The notes beneath the pieces are model-generated. The model was not told the origin of the DNA. It saw only the letters and a list, made by a program, of their open reading frames with translations, and did no database searches. Of a stretch of 64,000 bases of DNA, positions 1 through 11,406 are shown one piece after another (positions within the stretch are counted from its first letter, which is position 1; the number at the start of each line of letters is the position of its first letter). The position numbers were made by a program, and so were the translations under genes. This DNA is from Apiospora phragmitis (Eukaryota; Ascomycota; Sordariomycetes; Amphisphaeriales; Apiosporaceae): contig JAQQWL010000002.1 of the NCBI GenBank assembly GCA_038363925.1, positions 1,922,001 through 1,986,000 on the forward strand, written 5' to 3'.

Positions 1-1345
1 AGTGATCAAAATCTCGTATGCAAAGGCCGGTACCGTATCTGGTTTGTTGTCGGGGGATACAACGTTCGAACCGTCGATGAACAAGTAAGGGGTGCAGGCG
101 GTTCTGTTTGTGTCCCACAAACCGGTTGAACTGGAGGCATTCCCTCCTCCGCTTCAAGATGTTCCTCATCCCATAGTAAAATTCCATGTAGGCCGCATAT
201 TGAACTTGCTTCGCTTCGCAGTCCCTCTCGGCTCTTGACTTCTTGGTAGCTGGGGACGATGAGGGAAAACCAGGCCCCGGCGGGTGCGGGACCTGAACCG
301 AACCAGATATGCCATCATCGTCAGGCGAGAAGCTAGCCAGACGTGTATCCGGTGTGCCATTGAACGAATCGGCAGCGCCACTGGACGAGTGAGGAGGCTG
401 GGGTCGGTTTGCCTCCAGAATCGCTAAGGACTGCAGCCTTGAACTCGTCACTGAACTCTTCGTTGTTGAAGAAGACCCAGTCATACTGGTGGAGCTTATG
501 TGAGTTGAAGCAAGCCTCGAACTGTGCGATAGTGTGAACCATGGCGACAACGTCCGAATTGCTGATATGTCTCTCGAGAAGGAACACTTCGCTGTAAACC
601 AACTCATCCGGATTGACGGAGCGGCCGAATTCGAGATGGTTCTGGCAGGATATCGATAGGCATGTCCATCCCTCAGTGTACACAGTCTTGCTGTAAGTAG
701 CACACCGATTGCAGGACTTTCCATCGCACCGGAACTCACCGACGAGAACTGGCTCCGCATCATAAGGTAGATGAGTGCGGCCTTGGGTCGGGATGCATGT
801 TGATCCAGAAGCTCTCTGCTTGATAACTCGACAGGATCAACGTGGCTATAATCGCGGACCCATTTCAAGGGATCAATTTGCTTGTGTTCGCTGTGATAGC
901 CGTTGTGAAGCTCAGGGCTTGGGTACACGAATATGGTAGGTTCATTTCCGATGTTAATCATAGGCGATGCCGCGCCCTGCAGCATTGGATCATCGCGTGA
1001 ATAAATCGATACCATCAGGATAAGGAGCAGCAGACCGGCAAATGTAGCCAGATCCCTTCCAAGCGGCTCTGGCGGCCTCCTCCATGATCTTTCTTATAAC
1101 GAAATCTTGGAATTCGACGCCGTCGCTGAGGGACAGCAGCGGGTCCCGCACGCAGCTGTACTTTGCTGCCAGTTCTTTGACAACCTCCAAGCGACAGCAA
1201 ATATCTCCGGGTGGCCTGCAATGCGTGCCATAGCTCGGCCATTTCTCTGCGGCAGCTCTGCGTCCGATAGCAGCAACCAATGTTCAAATCTTCGAAAGAA
1301 AACATGAACAGAGGCAGTCGCAAATCGTATTCATCATCTCGCAGG
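1..1345 (-). pseudogene. Membrane protein with cysteine cluster, frame-broken, cut by left edge
   Basis: Not recognised as a family. Coding-like sequence runs leftward from about 1345 to the window edge but changes frame near 1078, 775, 393 and 150. In order one sees an N-terminal part (YDLRLPLFMFSFEDL), one hydrophobic segment (LATFAGLLLLILMVSIY, about 1000-1050), a stretch beginning MINIGNEPTIFVYPSPEL, a cysteine cluster (FRCDGKSCNRC followed by GWTCLSISC, about 640-740) that could bind zinc, a Ser/Pro-rich segment, and LWDTNRTACTPYLFIDGSN at the edge. Some fungal dioxygenases carry a similar Cys cluster, but no catalytic motif is visible here. It may be one gene with several single-base errors, or a decayed gene. 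The 3' end lies outside the window. Confidence 0.4.
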
Positions 1346-1439
1346 TGCAAACTTTAGCGCTCGGCAGTCTTATCCAGGGCACGGCGCGGTTCCAAACAAG
1401 CAAAAGAGGGAGAGAGAAAAGCTCCCTTGATCTGCTGAA

Positions 1440-1710
1440 TCACTGCAGCAGTGTTAGTAGCCTCGTCATGGAATAGTGAAACTCGGGATCTCGATGGGAC
1501 TTACTCTTCATTGCTCTATCAACAGCGGCATCCAGGTCCGGACCTAGCTCGCGGTAGCGCAATGTCAAACCGATGGCCATATATCGTGAGATTCGGGGAG
1601 GCTGCTGATGATGCAGTTTCGAGCTCCTCTTTTCGCGCCTATCCTTCTTCATGGCATCGCTGCTTTCGATAACAGCAGCCGGTGTTCAAACCTTCAAACG
1701 AAAAAGAAAG
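1440..1710 (-). pseudogene. Partial duplicate of the neighbouring membrane-protein N-terminus
   Basis: The minus-strand stretch around 1645-1700 encodes FEGLNTGCCYRKQRCHEE, which matches FEDLNIGCCYRTQSCRRE of the gene to its left (about 1250-1310) both in protein and in DNA. In this copy the frame hits a stop after 18 residues. A second open frame from 1652 to 1440 follows, rich in charged residues and not recognised. The likeness to the left-edge gene suggests a local duplication that has since decayed. Confidence 0.35.
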
Positions 1711-2871
1711 AAGAGGGGAGGAAGCAAAGAACAGGCTACATGGGGTTCGTCGCCCGCCGTGTCACGAGCGCCAGAGCCGGAGGGACACTCGCCAAAGCTC
1801 GAACTACGCCTACGCTGACGAACCATCACATCACCTTCTTTAGAAGGAGACGACTTCGACATGCCTCTCGGCTGCATCTCGTAGATACCAGGTCCCGCAT
1901 CGGCACTAGCAGACCCCTTTCCTCTCCCCATTGATGTTCTTGCTGCTACTGCGGCAAGTCGACCAGCTCGGTCATGCTGTCGTGGCCGTTTCCGTTGCCG
2001 TTGCCGCCGCCCCAGGGGAACTGGGGGAAGTGGTTGCGGAACGATGCAGCGAAGCGGACAAGGCCGACCACGAGGAAAAAGCCAAAGATGGTGCCGACGG
2101 TGATGGCCACGATGGTCGTCGTGTTGCTGTCCTCCCCGCCGAAACGGACAAGACCGAGCACGAAGAAGAAGCCGGTGATGGTATGGCCTCAGGGTAGAGG
2201 TCGTGCTCGTGAGGTCAAGACCGCCAATGGTGTGGCCACAGTAGAGGCTGGGGGCTTCACGCTCCTTCTCGGAATGCTTCCAGTATCCGTCCAACTCTTT
2301 GCGGCGACGACGGAGGTTAGCATTGAGCTCCGCAGCTCGGATCTTCTTTGGATCTTGCTCGGGGCCATGCGCCAGCTTCTCAACAGGGCCATACGCCAGC
2401 TTCTTGACGCGAGATGCACAGTCTTGACATAGAGCATGAGGTTAGCTAATGTCGTGGAAGTACCATACACGGCGCTTGGGAAGAAGCATATTGACGCTGA
2501 GCGTATGAACCGGCGCGTCGCCAGAGCGCTCATAGTAGGATCGGCTTATACACCTCTCCGGTGTTTCGTTCGGCTCTGCGCCAGCAGGCTCAACACCAAG
2601 GCCGAGCACGAGGAAGAAGCCGAAGATGGTGCCGACGGTGATGATGGCGTAGGTCATCGTGTTCTTGTCCCAGCCGCCGCTTCCGCCAGCGTTAACATCG
2701 GTGCTGCTGGGCGTTGCCGTTGGCGAGAAGGCAACGCAGCCGGGATTGCTGGTTGTGGCGAGGGGGGTCATGCTGCTGTTGCTGCTAGTTCTGGTTCGTG
2801 AATCTACCACGAACTGCGGCTCGTCCAGCATGGTCACCACCGAGGTGGTCGCGAAGCATCGGTACATCTAA
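1686..2871 (-). pseudogene. Repeated single-pass membrane-segment coding fragments
   Basis: Two minus-strand frames encode almost the same membrane segment: TIVAITVGTIFGFFLVVGL at about 2055-2125 and YAIITVGTIFGFFLVLGL at about 2595-2665. A third, partial copy (FFFVLGLVRFGGED) lies at about 2134-2190. Each has a Ser/Thr/Gly-rich stretch before the membrane helix, and the left copy has an Asn/Gly-rich juxtamembrane stretch and a basic, Ser-rich tail (about 1690-1930). This is the layout of a fungal type I surface protein, but no complete open gene with an ATG, signal peptide and stop can be assembled. I infer duplicated and rearranged pieces of one membrane-protein gene. Confidence 0.4.
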
Positions 2872-2939
2872 GCTAACATGAGCCTGTCGAAACGGTCAGT
2901 TACTGCGAGACTGGGGCCAAAATAAGATGTTCACTTACA

Positions 2940-3870
2940 GTAGTGTCACCTCCTCAGCAAGACCGGGCGCTTTCTCCAGCCCTTTTCTTCAGCCAGTTGA
3001 AGCAACTTCTCGTCGGCTTCCTGATATCTTTTCAAGAGATCTTCATCACAGGCACCGTCGTGGCCGGCCTGGCGGCAAGTGAGGCATGTCTCTGCCTCGC
3101 AGTTCCAGCACCACAGGTTGCTTCTGGGGATAGAACGGGGCTTGCGATGGATCCAATGTAGAGGTGCTTGGTCCTGCGGTTGTCGCCGACTGGTCGGACA
3201 CTGTGGCGCCGATGACATTGGTGCGACATCCGACCTTCTCGTCTCTGTCTTCTGCAGGAATATACACCTTACATTCGGGTCCGTAAGGGTATAACCCTCT
3301 CCGGGCCCATACTCTTCACGAACTGCAGCTGGATCGCGACGACTCTGGCCATGCGCAGTGTCTTCTTTCTGGTCTCTTCTAGACCTCCGCTGCGCTTGGC
3401 CTTGTCGCCTCTCGGGCTCCGCGTTGGACAAGCCAGATGGTCGACGGGGCTGGGGATCGGCTAGCATATCGCCCACTGCGTCGAAAAGCACCTCGCGCTG
3501 AGCCGCGTCCATCAGGAACAGACGACGGAAGCGACTATAGGCGGACAGGTAAGTATATGTTTACTTTATGTTGTACGTACCAACTGAAGAGAGGACGACT
3601 TACCAGGGTCCTGGCCACAGCACTTGACCGGTTTCTACTTTCCCCTGTCGCTGGGCAGCGGGCCATCGAACCTTGGAAGTAACCCAGTGCCAGAAGCTCA
3701 TTGAACTTCTCGGACTCAAGAGTCCGCGACGGAGCCTTTGCTGCACCGGGGACGAAAAGAGACCGCCAGTGACAGCGCTTCCGGCTACCTACCAAGAGGT
3801 AAATACATACCATCGACCTTGGCAAAACTAGATGGCCAGGCGGTACAGGTCGTCGTCGCAAATCATGGGC
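2940..3870 (-). pseudogene. RBR-type ubiquitin ligase-like fragment
   Basis: The frame from 3512 to 2946 ends with CWNCEAETCLTCRQAGHDG, then ACDED, then a helix ending LAEEKGW. This is the IBR-type zinc-binding pattern (CxxC...TCxxCxxxxH) with the Leu-rich helix that follows it in fungal RING-between-RING E3 ligases. The next expected element (GW-x-x-C-x-x-C) is damaged: Arg and Leu stand where Cys is expected, and the frame shifts by one base before EEVTLL. Further right (about 3535-3700) is a short coding-like piece with one or two possible introns. The RING1 and catalytic RING2 cysteines were not found. I call it a decayed gene; sequence error could account for the single shift but not for the missing cysteines. 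Confidence 0.4.
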
Positions 3871-5846
3871 CTTGGGCCATGCAAGTTTCTTGTGTCCGAG
3901 TACCGCTCTCGGTGTTGGAACAGCTGGAACTAAAGCTGTTCATATTGCTCCAAAAGGGGTGCCACGTGCCTGCGCGCACGAACCCCTTTTCTGTTTCATC
4001 AAGAGGGGCATACGATGCCCCTCGCAGCTAGCACTGTAGATAGGCATGAACAACAGAATATAGCAATACAGCACCACTTGAATCCCCACTTGTACGTACG
4101 TACGAAAGCCCATTCAACACTCGGTCCTCAAATCGTCTCAGAAACTGAAACAGCTTCTGCGTCTTGCTGGTTAGTATGAGACTTGAGTGTTGTAAGCACG
4201 AGACGAAACGGACATCAGCGGGGGAAGAAATGCGTATAACGAATGAGGAACGGAACTCGGTCAAGTACACTGAACCAAGGTGGCTGGCGCATTACCAAAG
4301 CGCCGCTCGGCCTCGAACTCGCTGAAGTCTTTCCAGTCCTGGCTCATATGTATGAACTCGACTTTCGTCGAAGGTGCTGTTCTGGGAAGGGAAAAAGAAG
4401 GCGAATGAGTGGTCCAGAAAGATCAAAACATACGTGGCGAACGAATGCGAACGAATGCCAACGTATGTGAACCGGGATAAGAGAAGCGGGAAAAGTACGT
4501 GACGACGAAAAACGTGCCTGTGAACCAGGGGGATCTTTGGAGTAGCCCACGCTCAACATGAAAGTTGATGTGAGATAGCAAATTTGCCAAGGCCATGCGG
4601 TGAAGTCAAGTGTGATGGAAGATGTGCAAGCTGAGATGAGATGAAGCAAAGCCAGAATAGGATGGATGAAAGATATGGAGGAGGGAGGAAGCGTGCAACC
4701 TACCTTTGCACAAATAATATTGTGTCCTTTGGGGGAAAGTGCTGTGATAATGCTTTGGTGTTGTAACAAACCTTGGTTGCAAGTCTATGGGGCTTGCGGA
4801 AAGAAAGAAGAAGGGCAAGGATAAGTGAAGAGGAAAACATATAACTTACTTGCTTCTGCAGATGCGTGATGCTATGTCAGTGTGAGCTGATGTGATGACG
4901 TATTCATAATATGTTAATGTATGAAAGAAGGGAAGATGAAGCACGGGTGGTAGAAGGAAGGAAAGAGTAACTCTTGAAGAGCGTATGCGTAAGTGAAGTC
5001 CGTTCGGGACGAGAAGGTTGAGTGTTTAGAAGAAGAATGTTCAAATAATAAGTGGTAGTTGTTGGAAGAAAGGAAGACGGTGTGTATTTAAAGGAGATGG
5101 ACATATAATATGTTGAAGGAAGCCTTGAATGAAGGAGGGTGGAATTCTGAGACCAAAGGTAAAGAGAAGGTGAAGTTGTTGGAGGAAGGGAAGAGAGAAG
5201 ATCGGGGATGGGGGGAGTAAGTGAGGTATTTATACCCCCAAGGAGGGAGTTATTAACCTTGAAAAGTGACTATAGGTGATGGTTGGATCACACTCGAAAT
5301 TGACCACTGATTCAGCACTTCTGAGTAGTGCCCTAAGTCAGATCGTGAGTCACTGTTGGTGTTAAGGCCTGGCCTGATGACTGTCGTCGACAAGCAGGTA
5401 ACTTGCTGATGGGAAAGAAGCCACAGAACACACAACTTACCAACATCATGAGTAGTCATGCTTTGTCTTGTACTCTCATTATCAAAGCGCATGAGACACC
5501 ACGCGTTGTAATAAAGAGTCAAGTGAATAGTATGACAGTGCCAAGTGGCTGGGAGCAAGGAGTAGAGGTTTGGTAGTAATAATGGGCACTTGTGGGTATA
5601 TACCTTCCGGTGATTGTCACGCCATGCAGGTTATGCAATATTCTTGATGTATGGTGCGCATGCGGCCTGGGGTTGATGCGAAGGCGGAGTAATGACGAAG
5701 TGATCTCAATGCGAATGGTATAATTGTAGATACCCCGGGGGATGAAGAGGTGAAAAGTTGAATGATGAAATGCCGAGGCGATGGAAAGGTGAGCTTCATG
5801 TAGGGCCAGGCTACGACCAGGTAATGTCTATTGACCATAAGGTCCC
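3871..5846. other. Gene-free stretch, purine-rich on the plus strand
   Basis: No gene was recognised. Between about 4340 and 5240 the plus strand is strongly purine-biased (runs of GAAGG and GGAAG), giving Ser/Leu/Thr-rich spurious minus-strand frames. No repeat unit is obvious there. Confidence 0.5.
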
Positions 5847-5852
5847 AGTAGG

Positions 5853-5947
5853 GTCGGCGGTGGTTGAGGGAGTTGGCGATGGCTGAAGGAGTCGGCGGTG
5901 GTTGAAGGAGTCGGCGAAGGTTAAAAGAGTCAGCGAAGGTTAAAGGA
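5853..5947. repeat. Tandem array, 19-bp unit x5
   Basis: Five consecutive 19-bp units, starting at 5853, 5872, 5891, 5910 and 5929, follow the pattern GTCGGCGRWGGTTRARRGA with a few substitutions each. The first three carry GGTGG/GATGG centres and the last two GAAGG. There is no coding context. It is a minisatellite-like array. Confidence 0.85.
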
Positions 5948-5981
5948 AGGAAAAGTAAGGTGCTTAAGTACTGGGATAGTA

Positions 5982-6118
5982 AGAGTGAATACTTGCTGGA
6001 AGTGAATACTCTTTACGACTAGTTGATTTGGCTAGAAGTGAATACTCTTTACGACTCGTTGATTTGGCTAGAAGTGAATACTCTTTACGACTAGTTGATT
6101 TGGCTAGAAGTGAATACT
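5982..6118. repeat. Tandem array, 36-bp unit x3 plus partial ends
   Basis: Units begin AGTGAATACTCTTTACGACT and end GGCTAGA at 6001-6036, 6037-6072 and 6073-6108. They are nearly identical (one A/C difference in the middle unit). Partial copies flank them: AGTGAATACT at about 5983 and again at 6109. The array lies about 35 bp to the right of the 19-bp array, in gene-free DNA. Confidence 0.9.
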
Positions 6119-8043
6119 GGTGACGAAGACATGACCCAGGATCTTTATTTGGGCTGCGATCCTGGAGTCACTGGAAGAAGGGATAGCTGCATACTTTCTA
6201 CTACTAGCGACGGCAGGATCGATGCCACCTCGAAATAGAATGGGCTTTGGTTGCCAGCGCATATGGCATGAAACCCCCTCGGAGAAGCTCTCAGTGAGAA
6301 ACCAAGGAGTTGTCACATGAGACACCATAGCTCTGATTAGTTGGGTGTGCTCAGAAGTCGGGGCATCTGGTATGTCTTGCTCGTTCCGACTTCAATTCTC
6401 ATTTGAACGAGTGGTGCTCAACTGGATTCCTTTGAGAAGATAGAGGTTGGATATTGTGTGAATATGCAGTTCTTGCAAGGTTGAACTTATGTATACGTTT
6501 GGTCCTTCTACAGTAGGTAGGCTTGATGGCCAGTAAAGTCAGGAAAAGTCAGTCCTAGAAACGGTCAAACTCTCAAGATCGAGCTTGCTGACTGGAGTGT
6601 GGCCTCGAATTATTAATCTTAGTAGCAGTGGGTGAGGTGAAACTATGTGTGAAGGCTACATAACCACCTTGATGCACGACCTAATGCAAGGTTAACAAGC
6701 AGATTCGAAATACTTGCTATTCTGATATAATTATGTTGTTGCTTCATCTTGCCAGTAGGTAAGTTTGGAAACAACACAAGAAGCATTCACACTTTGAGCG
6801 ATGTACCATGAAAGACCGGAAACATATGAGGCACAAAGAGACAATCAGAACACCTTCGTAAATAGAAATTATTTCACAGTACAAAAAATGGCCACTGAGC
6901 AGACGTGCATATACTCACCGAAATAAGTAAATATAACGAGTTTTATTTGGGCTGGTCGGAAGCGCTAACAGCGGAACGCCGAGCATAGCCGAAAAAATTG
7001 CCTAATCGGGGTCCAAAGCACCGGAGGTGACGTTGATTTTCGGTTTGGCGGTATATTGGGTATTCTCCAGGTCTGGTGATTTTCCAGACAGCCTGGACAG
7101 CATGATCCGAGTGTTGGGGCCGATATCATTTTCCTCCTGGTCACAGAATCTCAGAAACGGGGCTCAATGTCAGGATGGTTGTCTGACTTGCCTGAGGTAA
7201 ATTTGAGCCTAGTAAATCTAAACGGAGAGTACTATTGGAAATTGAAATGATGGAGAACGGGAAAATCACTTGGAGTGGCAAGTTCGGTCGGCACTTGTAG
7301 CAGAGCAAGCATCACCGGTCAAGTATGGGTTATGATTGTGAACCAATGTCCACAGTCGCCATCGCAGTCCTCCAGCTCACGGCATGCAATACTACATAGC
7401 GACCAGAACTCTGGGGAAAATGTACCTATGTAGCAATACGGTCAAGCAGTAAACATGTTCAATGCTAATTCTTGGAAGACAGGCCCATCAAAGACCAGCC
7501 TGCATGTTTATGCTATCTTGGGGAGTGCTTGGGGTGGCTGTCATTGTTCTTTACTGCAGCAAAAAAAAAAAAGTGATGACCTCGGATGTTTGTGCGAACT
7601 CTGGTTTTGCCCCAGCCGCTCTCATGAAAACGTGAACATTTCGAGGAGACTACTGTAGTAATAATTGAAGCTGAAAGTAAGAAGCCAGCCTGAACACATG
7701 CTTATTTCATCTCAGCCCCTATTCTGTGTAAAGACATCAAGAAGGAGGTTCGAAAGCTCTGAGGAATGATGGCTGGGATGTGACAAGCTACGAGTAGTGC
7801 GACACTGACAGTACAGTGTAAAGAGGGAGACTAGCAACACAGATCGGCATCCAAGGACTCGACAGAACCGAGGAAAGCGACAGTTCGCCATGTTCGAGTA
7901 GATCTATAGATTCACTGCCACGAGAGCTATAAAATCCAGGGTTGTGCGTAGTGTCTCGCGTGTGATGCCTGCCTTTGCACCGGGTTTCTGCTACACGACT
8001 TCTTATGTTCAAGTGCGGATGGACTTGAATGACTTCAATTAAA
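6119..8043. other. Gene-free stretch
   Basis: No gene or RNA was recognised. A 12-A run at 7561-7572 is the only simple repeat noticed. The right end holds the 3' flank of the kinase-like gene. Confidence 0.5.
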
Positions 8044-9457
8044 TCAACCCACAACGGCGACGTCGAAGATATATTGCTTAACGAGTTCCCGTAGAGCCTC
8101 ATCTGTCTCTATCTCGGCTCCCTGTTTGCCACTGTAATACTCTGCTGTCTTCTTGAACGACCATTCCTTCAGCGTATCCAGTAGCTCGTAGATACTTGGC
8201 CGATTATTCGGGTCCACAGCTATGCAACGAGCGACCAGCTCGATTAGCTGTGGGTCATACCCCGGATGAGTGTTCCGGGCCCATTGATCCCTTGCGCCCA
8301 TCTCTTCTCGCACTTCGTCGGCTTGGAGCCAGTTGTCCTCTAGTATGATATTGCCCATCCGCTGTTCCCATGTCAGTTTCTCAGGGGTTGTCCAGTCTAG
8401 TGCCCAGTCTAGTGATCACTTACCACCCCAATGCTATGAACATTTGCGCGAGTTGCCGGGTTGGATAGCCCCTTCGGCGCCGTGCTGTAGCAATTGTTAG
8501 TCGTCTTGGTTTCGGACGATAAATCATATTCATGATTACGTACCGCCGTACGATCTGCGCCTTTCGGTCAAATTTAGGGGTGTCGTTGATAGTAGCTTCC
8601 GTGCCATCGTGGACGTAAGCCTCGTCGAAGCTGATCAATTTCATGATAGGGACGAGGCTGTGCTCCGGCCTATGATCGAGGCCGCCAAACAGCCCTGTGG
8701 TGTGATTACCAGGGTGGTGAACTAGGAGTAGGAGGAGAGCATCTAGAATAGCGACCTACAATGGCTGGGCCGAATGGCTCCATGGGAAGCAAGGAGCGGT
8801 TCGATGTCATCCCGTGCTTCTTCTGGGCGCATGTATCCCCAGGTGTCGCGGTTTAGACCAGGAGGCCACGCCATGGCGGCACAGGCCCTAGCAGCTATCC
8901 CCAGTTAGCGGAAACTCTTCATAGCAATCTCATAGTGTATTAATTACCGCAAAGAAATAGACGTATGAGAAGGCGGTTGGGAAACCTGTCTGGACGCTGG
9001 TTCTCGTCCTCGTTCATGTGGGTGGTACTCTATAAAATAGTGTTGATATGGTAGACCCATCGGCATTAGAGGGTTAAGGACGGGCTTGAAAGTCTTCGGC
9101 TCTGGCGTCGGTTCTGGGTCATCACTCAAAGCCTTGAGGTTAACCACGTGGTTGGCATTTTGTAAAGCCTACCATCCGTAGGTAATATATTTAGTAGATG
9201 CCAAACAGCCTCTGGCTTGGAAGATGTATCGTACCTGAAGTATTTGGACATCTTGTGCTAGAGGCGGTTGAGGGTCTTCTTCAAACGCCATCTTTAGCAT
9301 GAATCTTTCCCATACCCAACGAGTACGCCAGACTTTTAAGCCCAAGAAGGACGGTTCGCCAGCCCGATTTCTCGACGCCTTCTAGGCGTACCTTTGGATC
9401 ATTTGAGAAGAACTGTCTTGCAAAATCAAGAGCTACTTTTTCCGAACTACTATCCAT
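8044..9457 (-). pseudogene. Protein-kinase-like gene with two apparent frameshifts
   Basis: Exons read leftward give successive kinase elements: a nucleotide-lobe piece ending GLKVWRTRWVW, then an intron, then NHVVNLKALSDDP, a hinge-like YFIEYHPH, an alpha-E-like RLFLC...ARACAAMAWPPG, a beta-8/9 MKLISFDEAYV (where DFG is expected), an alpha-F-like NVHSIGV and the C-lobe VARCIAVDPNNRPSIYELL. Introns with good splice sites lie at 8362-8423, 8485-8543 and 8695-8759, and two more near 8900-8946 and 9160-9235. Two one-base shifts break the frame, at about 9340 (GLK in both frames) and 9019 (YHPH to MNEDENQRP). FDE in place of DFG suggests a weak or catalytically dead kinase. It resembles the atypical fungal kinases that are common in accessory regions. 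Both shifts could be sequencing errors. Confidence 0.55.
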
Positions 9458-10267
9458 CTCGATGTGTTTCAATAACGTGTGCAGTTATCTACTGAGATCC
9501 GAATCAGGGAGTGACGTCTTAACCTATTCATTGGATCATCGCTAGGGGGCTAAGCAAGCAACACAAGCAGGAAAATATAGAAACAAAGACATCAAGCAAG
9601 GATTCCGCGCCGGGACGGCACAAAGCACACCCATTGCGGTCGGTATTGAGAAAGCTGCAATAAAGAACTATATATATCCACACTGAAAGGGCAGTCTCTA
9701 TTTAGGAACAAAGAGGCCCCCTGAATATGGAACACAGAGCGATCTTGGTGCCAAGACGGTACGCACAAGTAGCACAAACTAGCATGATAAACCGATGCAC
9801 CACCAACACCCGGTCTAGAATAGAGCGATCTACTATTGCGCCGTCAAGTCGGCATCGCAATCCAACTCTTTCTCCCGTCCTTTTCTCTCTGGAGAACCAC
9901 TCATGCGATTTGTACCAGCTGGCCTCTACGTGAGAACGTGTTGCATAGCGGTTGTTCACACATGAAGACAGGTATGTACTGATTGAGACGCTATGCGGGG
10001 GTGGAGACAGTGGGCACAGTGGGTGTAGGGTCTCTAGTAGTAATGGAAAGCAACGCTGTCTAAAAAGCTTAACATGACTGCGCCAAGACACACAAATAGG
10101 AGCAAGTCTCTCCTTCAACTGCATACATGCCTGCTGTCGTGCGCTATTCCAGACATCTAATGCAGCACATATACGACGCAAACAAGCATCATCTAGTTCT
10201 GTTTCCCTGTGTTGCCAATGCGAGTTGACTTGACGTCAACACGTCCTCTTCGCGTTTCGCTAATCAA
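9458..10267. other. Gene-free stretch
   Basis: Open frames exist here but none shows a domain, signal peptide or sensible splice sites. Nothing was recognised. Confidence 0.5.
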
Positions 10268-11406
10268 TCATAGTGGGGGTCCAGAAAAGGGCCGCTGTTC
10301 CTTATCCCAGCCCACTTTCGGCCAGCCACCAGGCAGGGTCGACACGGGTGGCAGAGTGTATCGCCCGTCACACTCGCTTTCTGTGCAGTTGAGACCACAT
10401 AGACCCCAGACATTACAGTAGCAGTCTTCCGCCGAGGGGCAATGCACGGCTTCTTGGCCAAAGATGACTAAGAATTGATGTGGTTAATAAATAAACGTGT
10501 CTCGGATGCTGGCAGGCACAGTGGCCCCTAAAACCAAAGTGGGGGGCCGGCTAGTAGGTGGCGGGAAAAGAAAACTTACTGTGCCAAGCGAACTCGAAAA
10601 CTCTCCCGCTCAAAGCATCTTCGAGGGGGGTATTGAGTAGCCACTCGAGGAAGTGCATATAGTCCTCCCGCGGACGCCGGCGGATCGCCTCCCGCGTGAC
10701 GGCGAATTGAGAGCAGCAGCTCACAGCGACCACGTCGGGCACCGGGTGGCCGGGCAGGGAGCTGCTCGAAGGAGTCCTTGTAGACCTCCTTCGCTGTCGG
10801 CACGCCCCTTCTCCTCCTCCTGGGCACCTCGGTCGTCTGCGCGTCCTCCATCGGCCGGATCTCTGCGGGGCAGCCGATGACCCAGACGCAGCGGAGGTTG
10901 ACGTAGCCCTGCGCGCGCAGGTAGGGGAACTGGAAGTGCTGCAGCGTCGCGAGGCCGTCGTAGTCCGGGTCGTCGTTGTGCCACGCGAAGCGCGACGCGT
11001 GGAAGAAGACGAGGCTGTCCGCCAGGTCGTCGTAGTTGTTGACGATGTGCGTCAGGTACACCATGGCCTCGCGGCCCTTGTTCTGGGGCACCCGCAGCCG
11101 CGCCTTCGGGTCATCGACGACGTAGATGCTCTTCTGCCATTGCGGCGGCAGGTGGCGGTGGAACCAGGTGGTGTTGTCGCTCTTGGTGCTCGCGACGACG
11201 ACGTCGACCTCCCGCAACGTTGGCGGGTGTTGTTGCAGTGGGATTTGCACTACGGCTTCGCTCGTTGGCGCAAAACTGGGGTAACCGGGGTACAGCGACC
11301 AAATGAACCAGGAGAAACAAACGAGTACAGCGCATGCAACGACAACTCGGCCTAGAACGGACCTAGCGGGTATCATATTGCGACCTAATCCGACAGTCAG
11401 GTACAA
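10268..11406 (-). CDS. DUF3431 family type II membrane protein (one frameshift)
   Basis: A fungal protein of the DUF3431 family, whose function is not established. Start options are 11406 or the ATG at 11376. A signal-anchor helix (VVVACAVLVCFSWFIWSLY) follows, then family-like blocks: VDVVVASTKSDNTTW, IYVVDDP, NKGREAMVYLTHIVNNYDDL, VFFHASRFAWHNDDPDYDG and VNLRCVWVIGCPAEIRP. After KEVYKDSFEQ the frame is lost at a CCC run (10757-10759). One base over, it continues PGHPVPDVVAVSCCSQFAV and LEWLLNTPLEDALSGRVFE to a donor at 10579. An intron (10468-10579) leads to a last exon with IIFGQEAVHCPSAEDCYC and stop 10268-10270. The intact 3' exon and splice sites favour a sequencing indel over a dead gene. 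The enzyme-like middle domain probably faces the Golgi lumen or cell exterior (inference). Confidence 0.75.

Noticed and set aside
1974..2432. Plus-strand frame of 152 codons
   Set aside because: Antisense shadow of the membrane-segment repeats.
9702..10181. Minus-strand frame of 159 codons
   Set aside because: Random-looking composition, no domain, no splice or start context.
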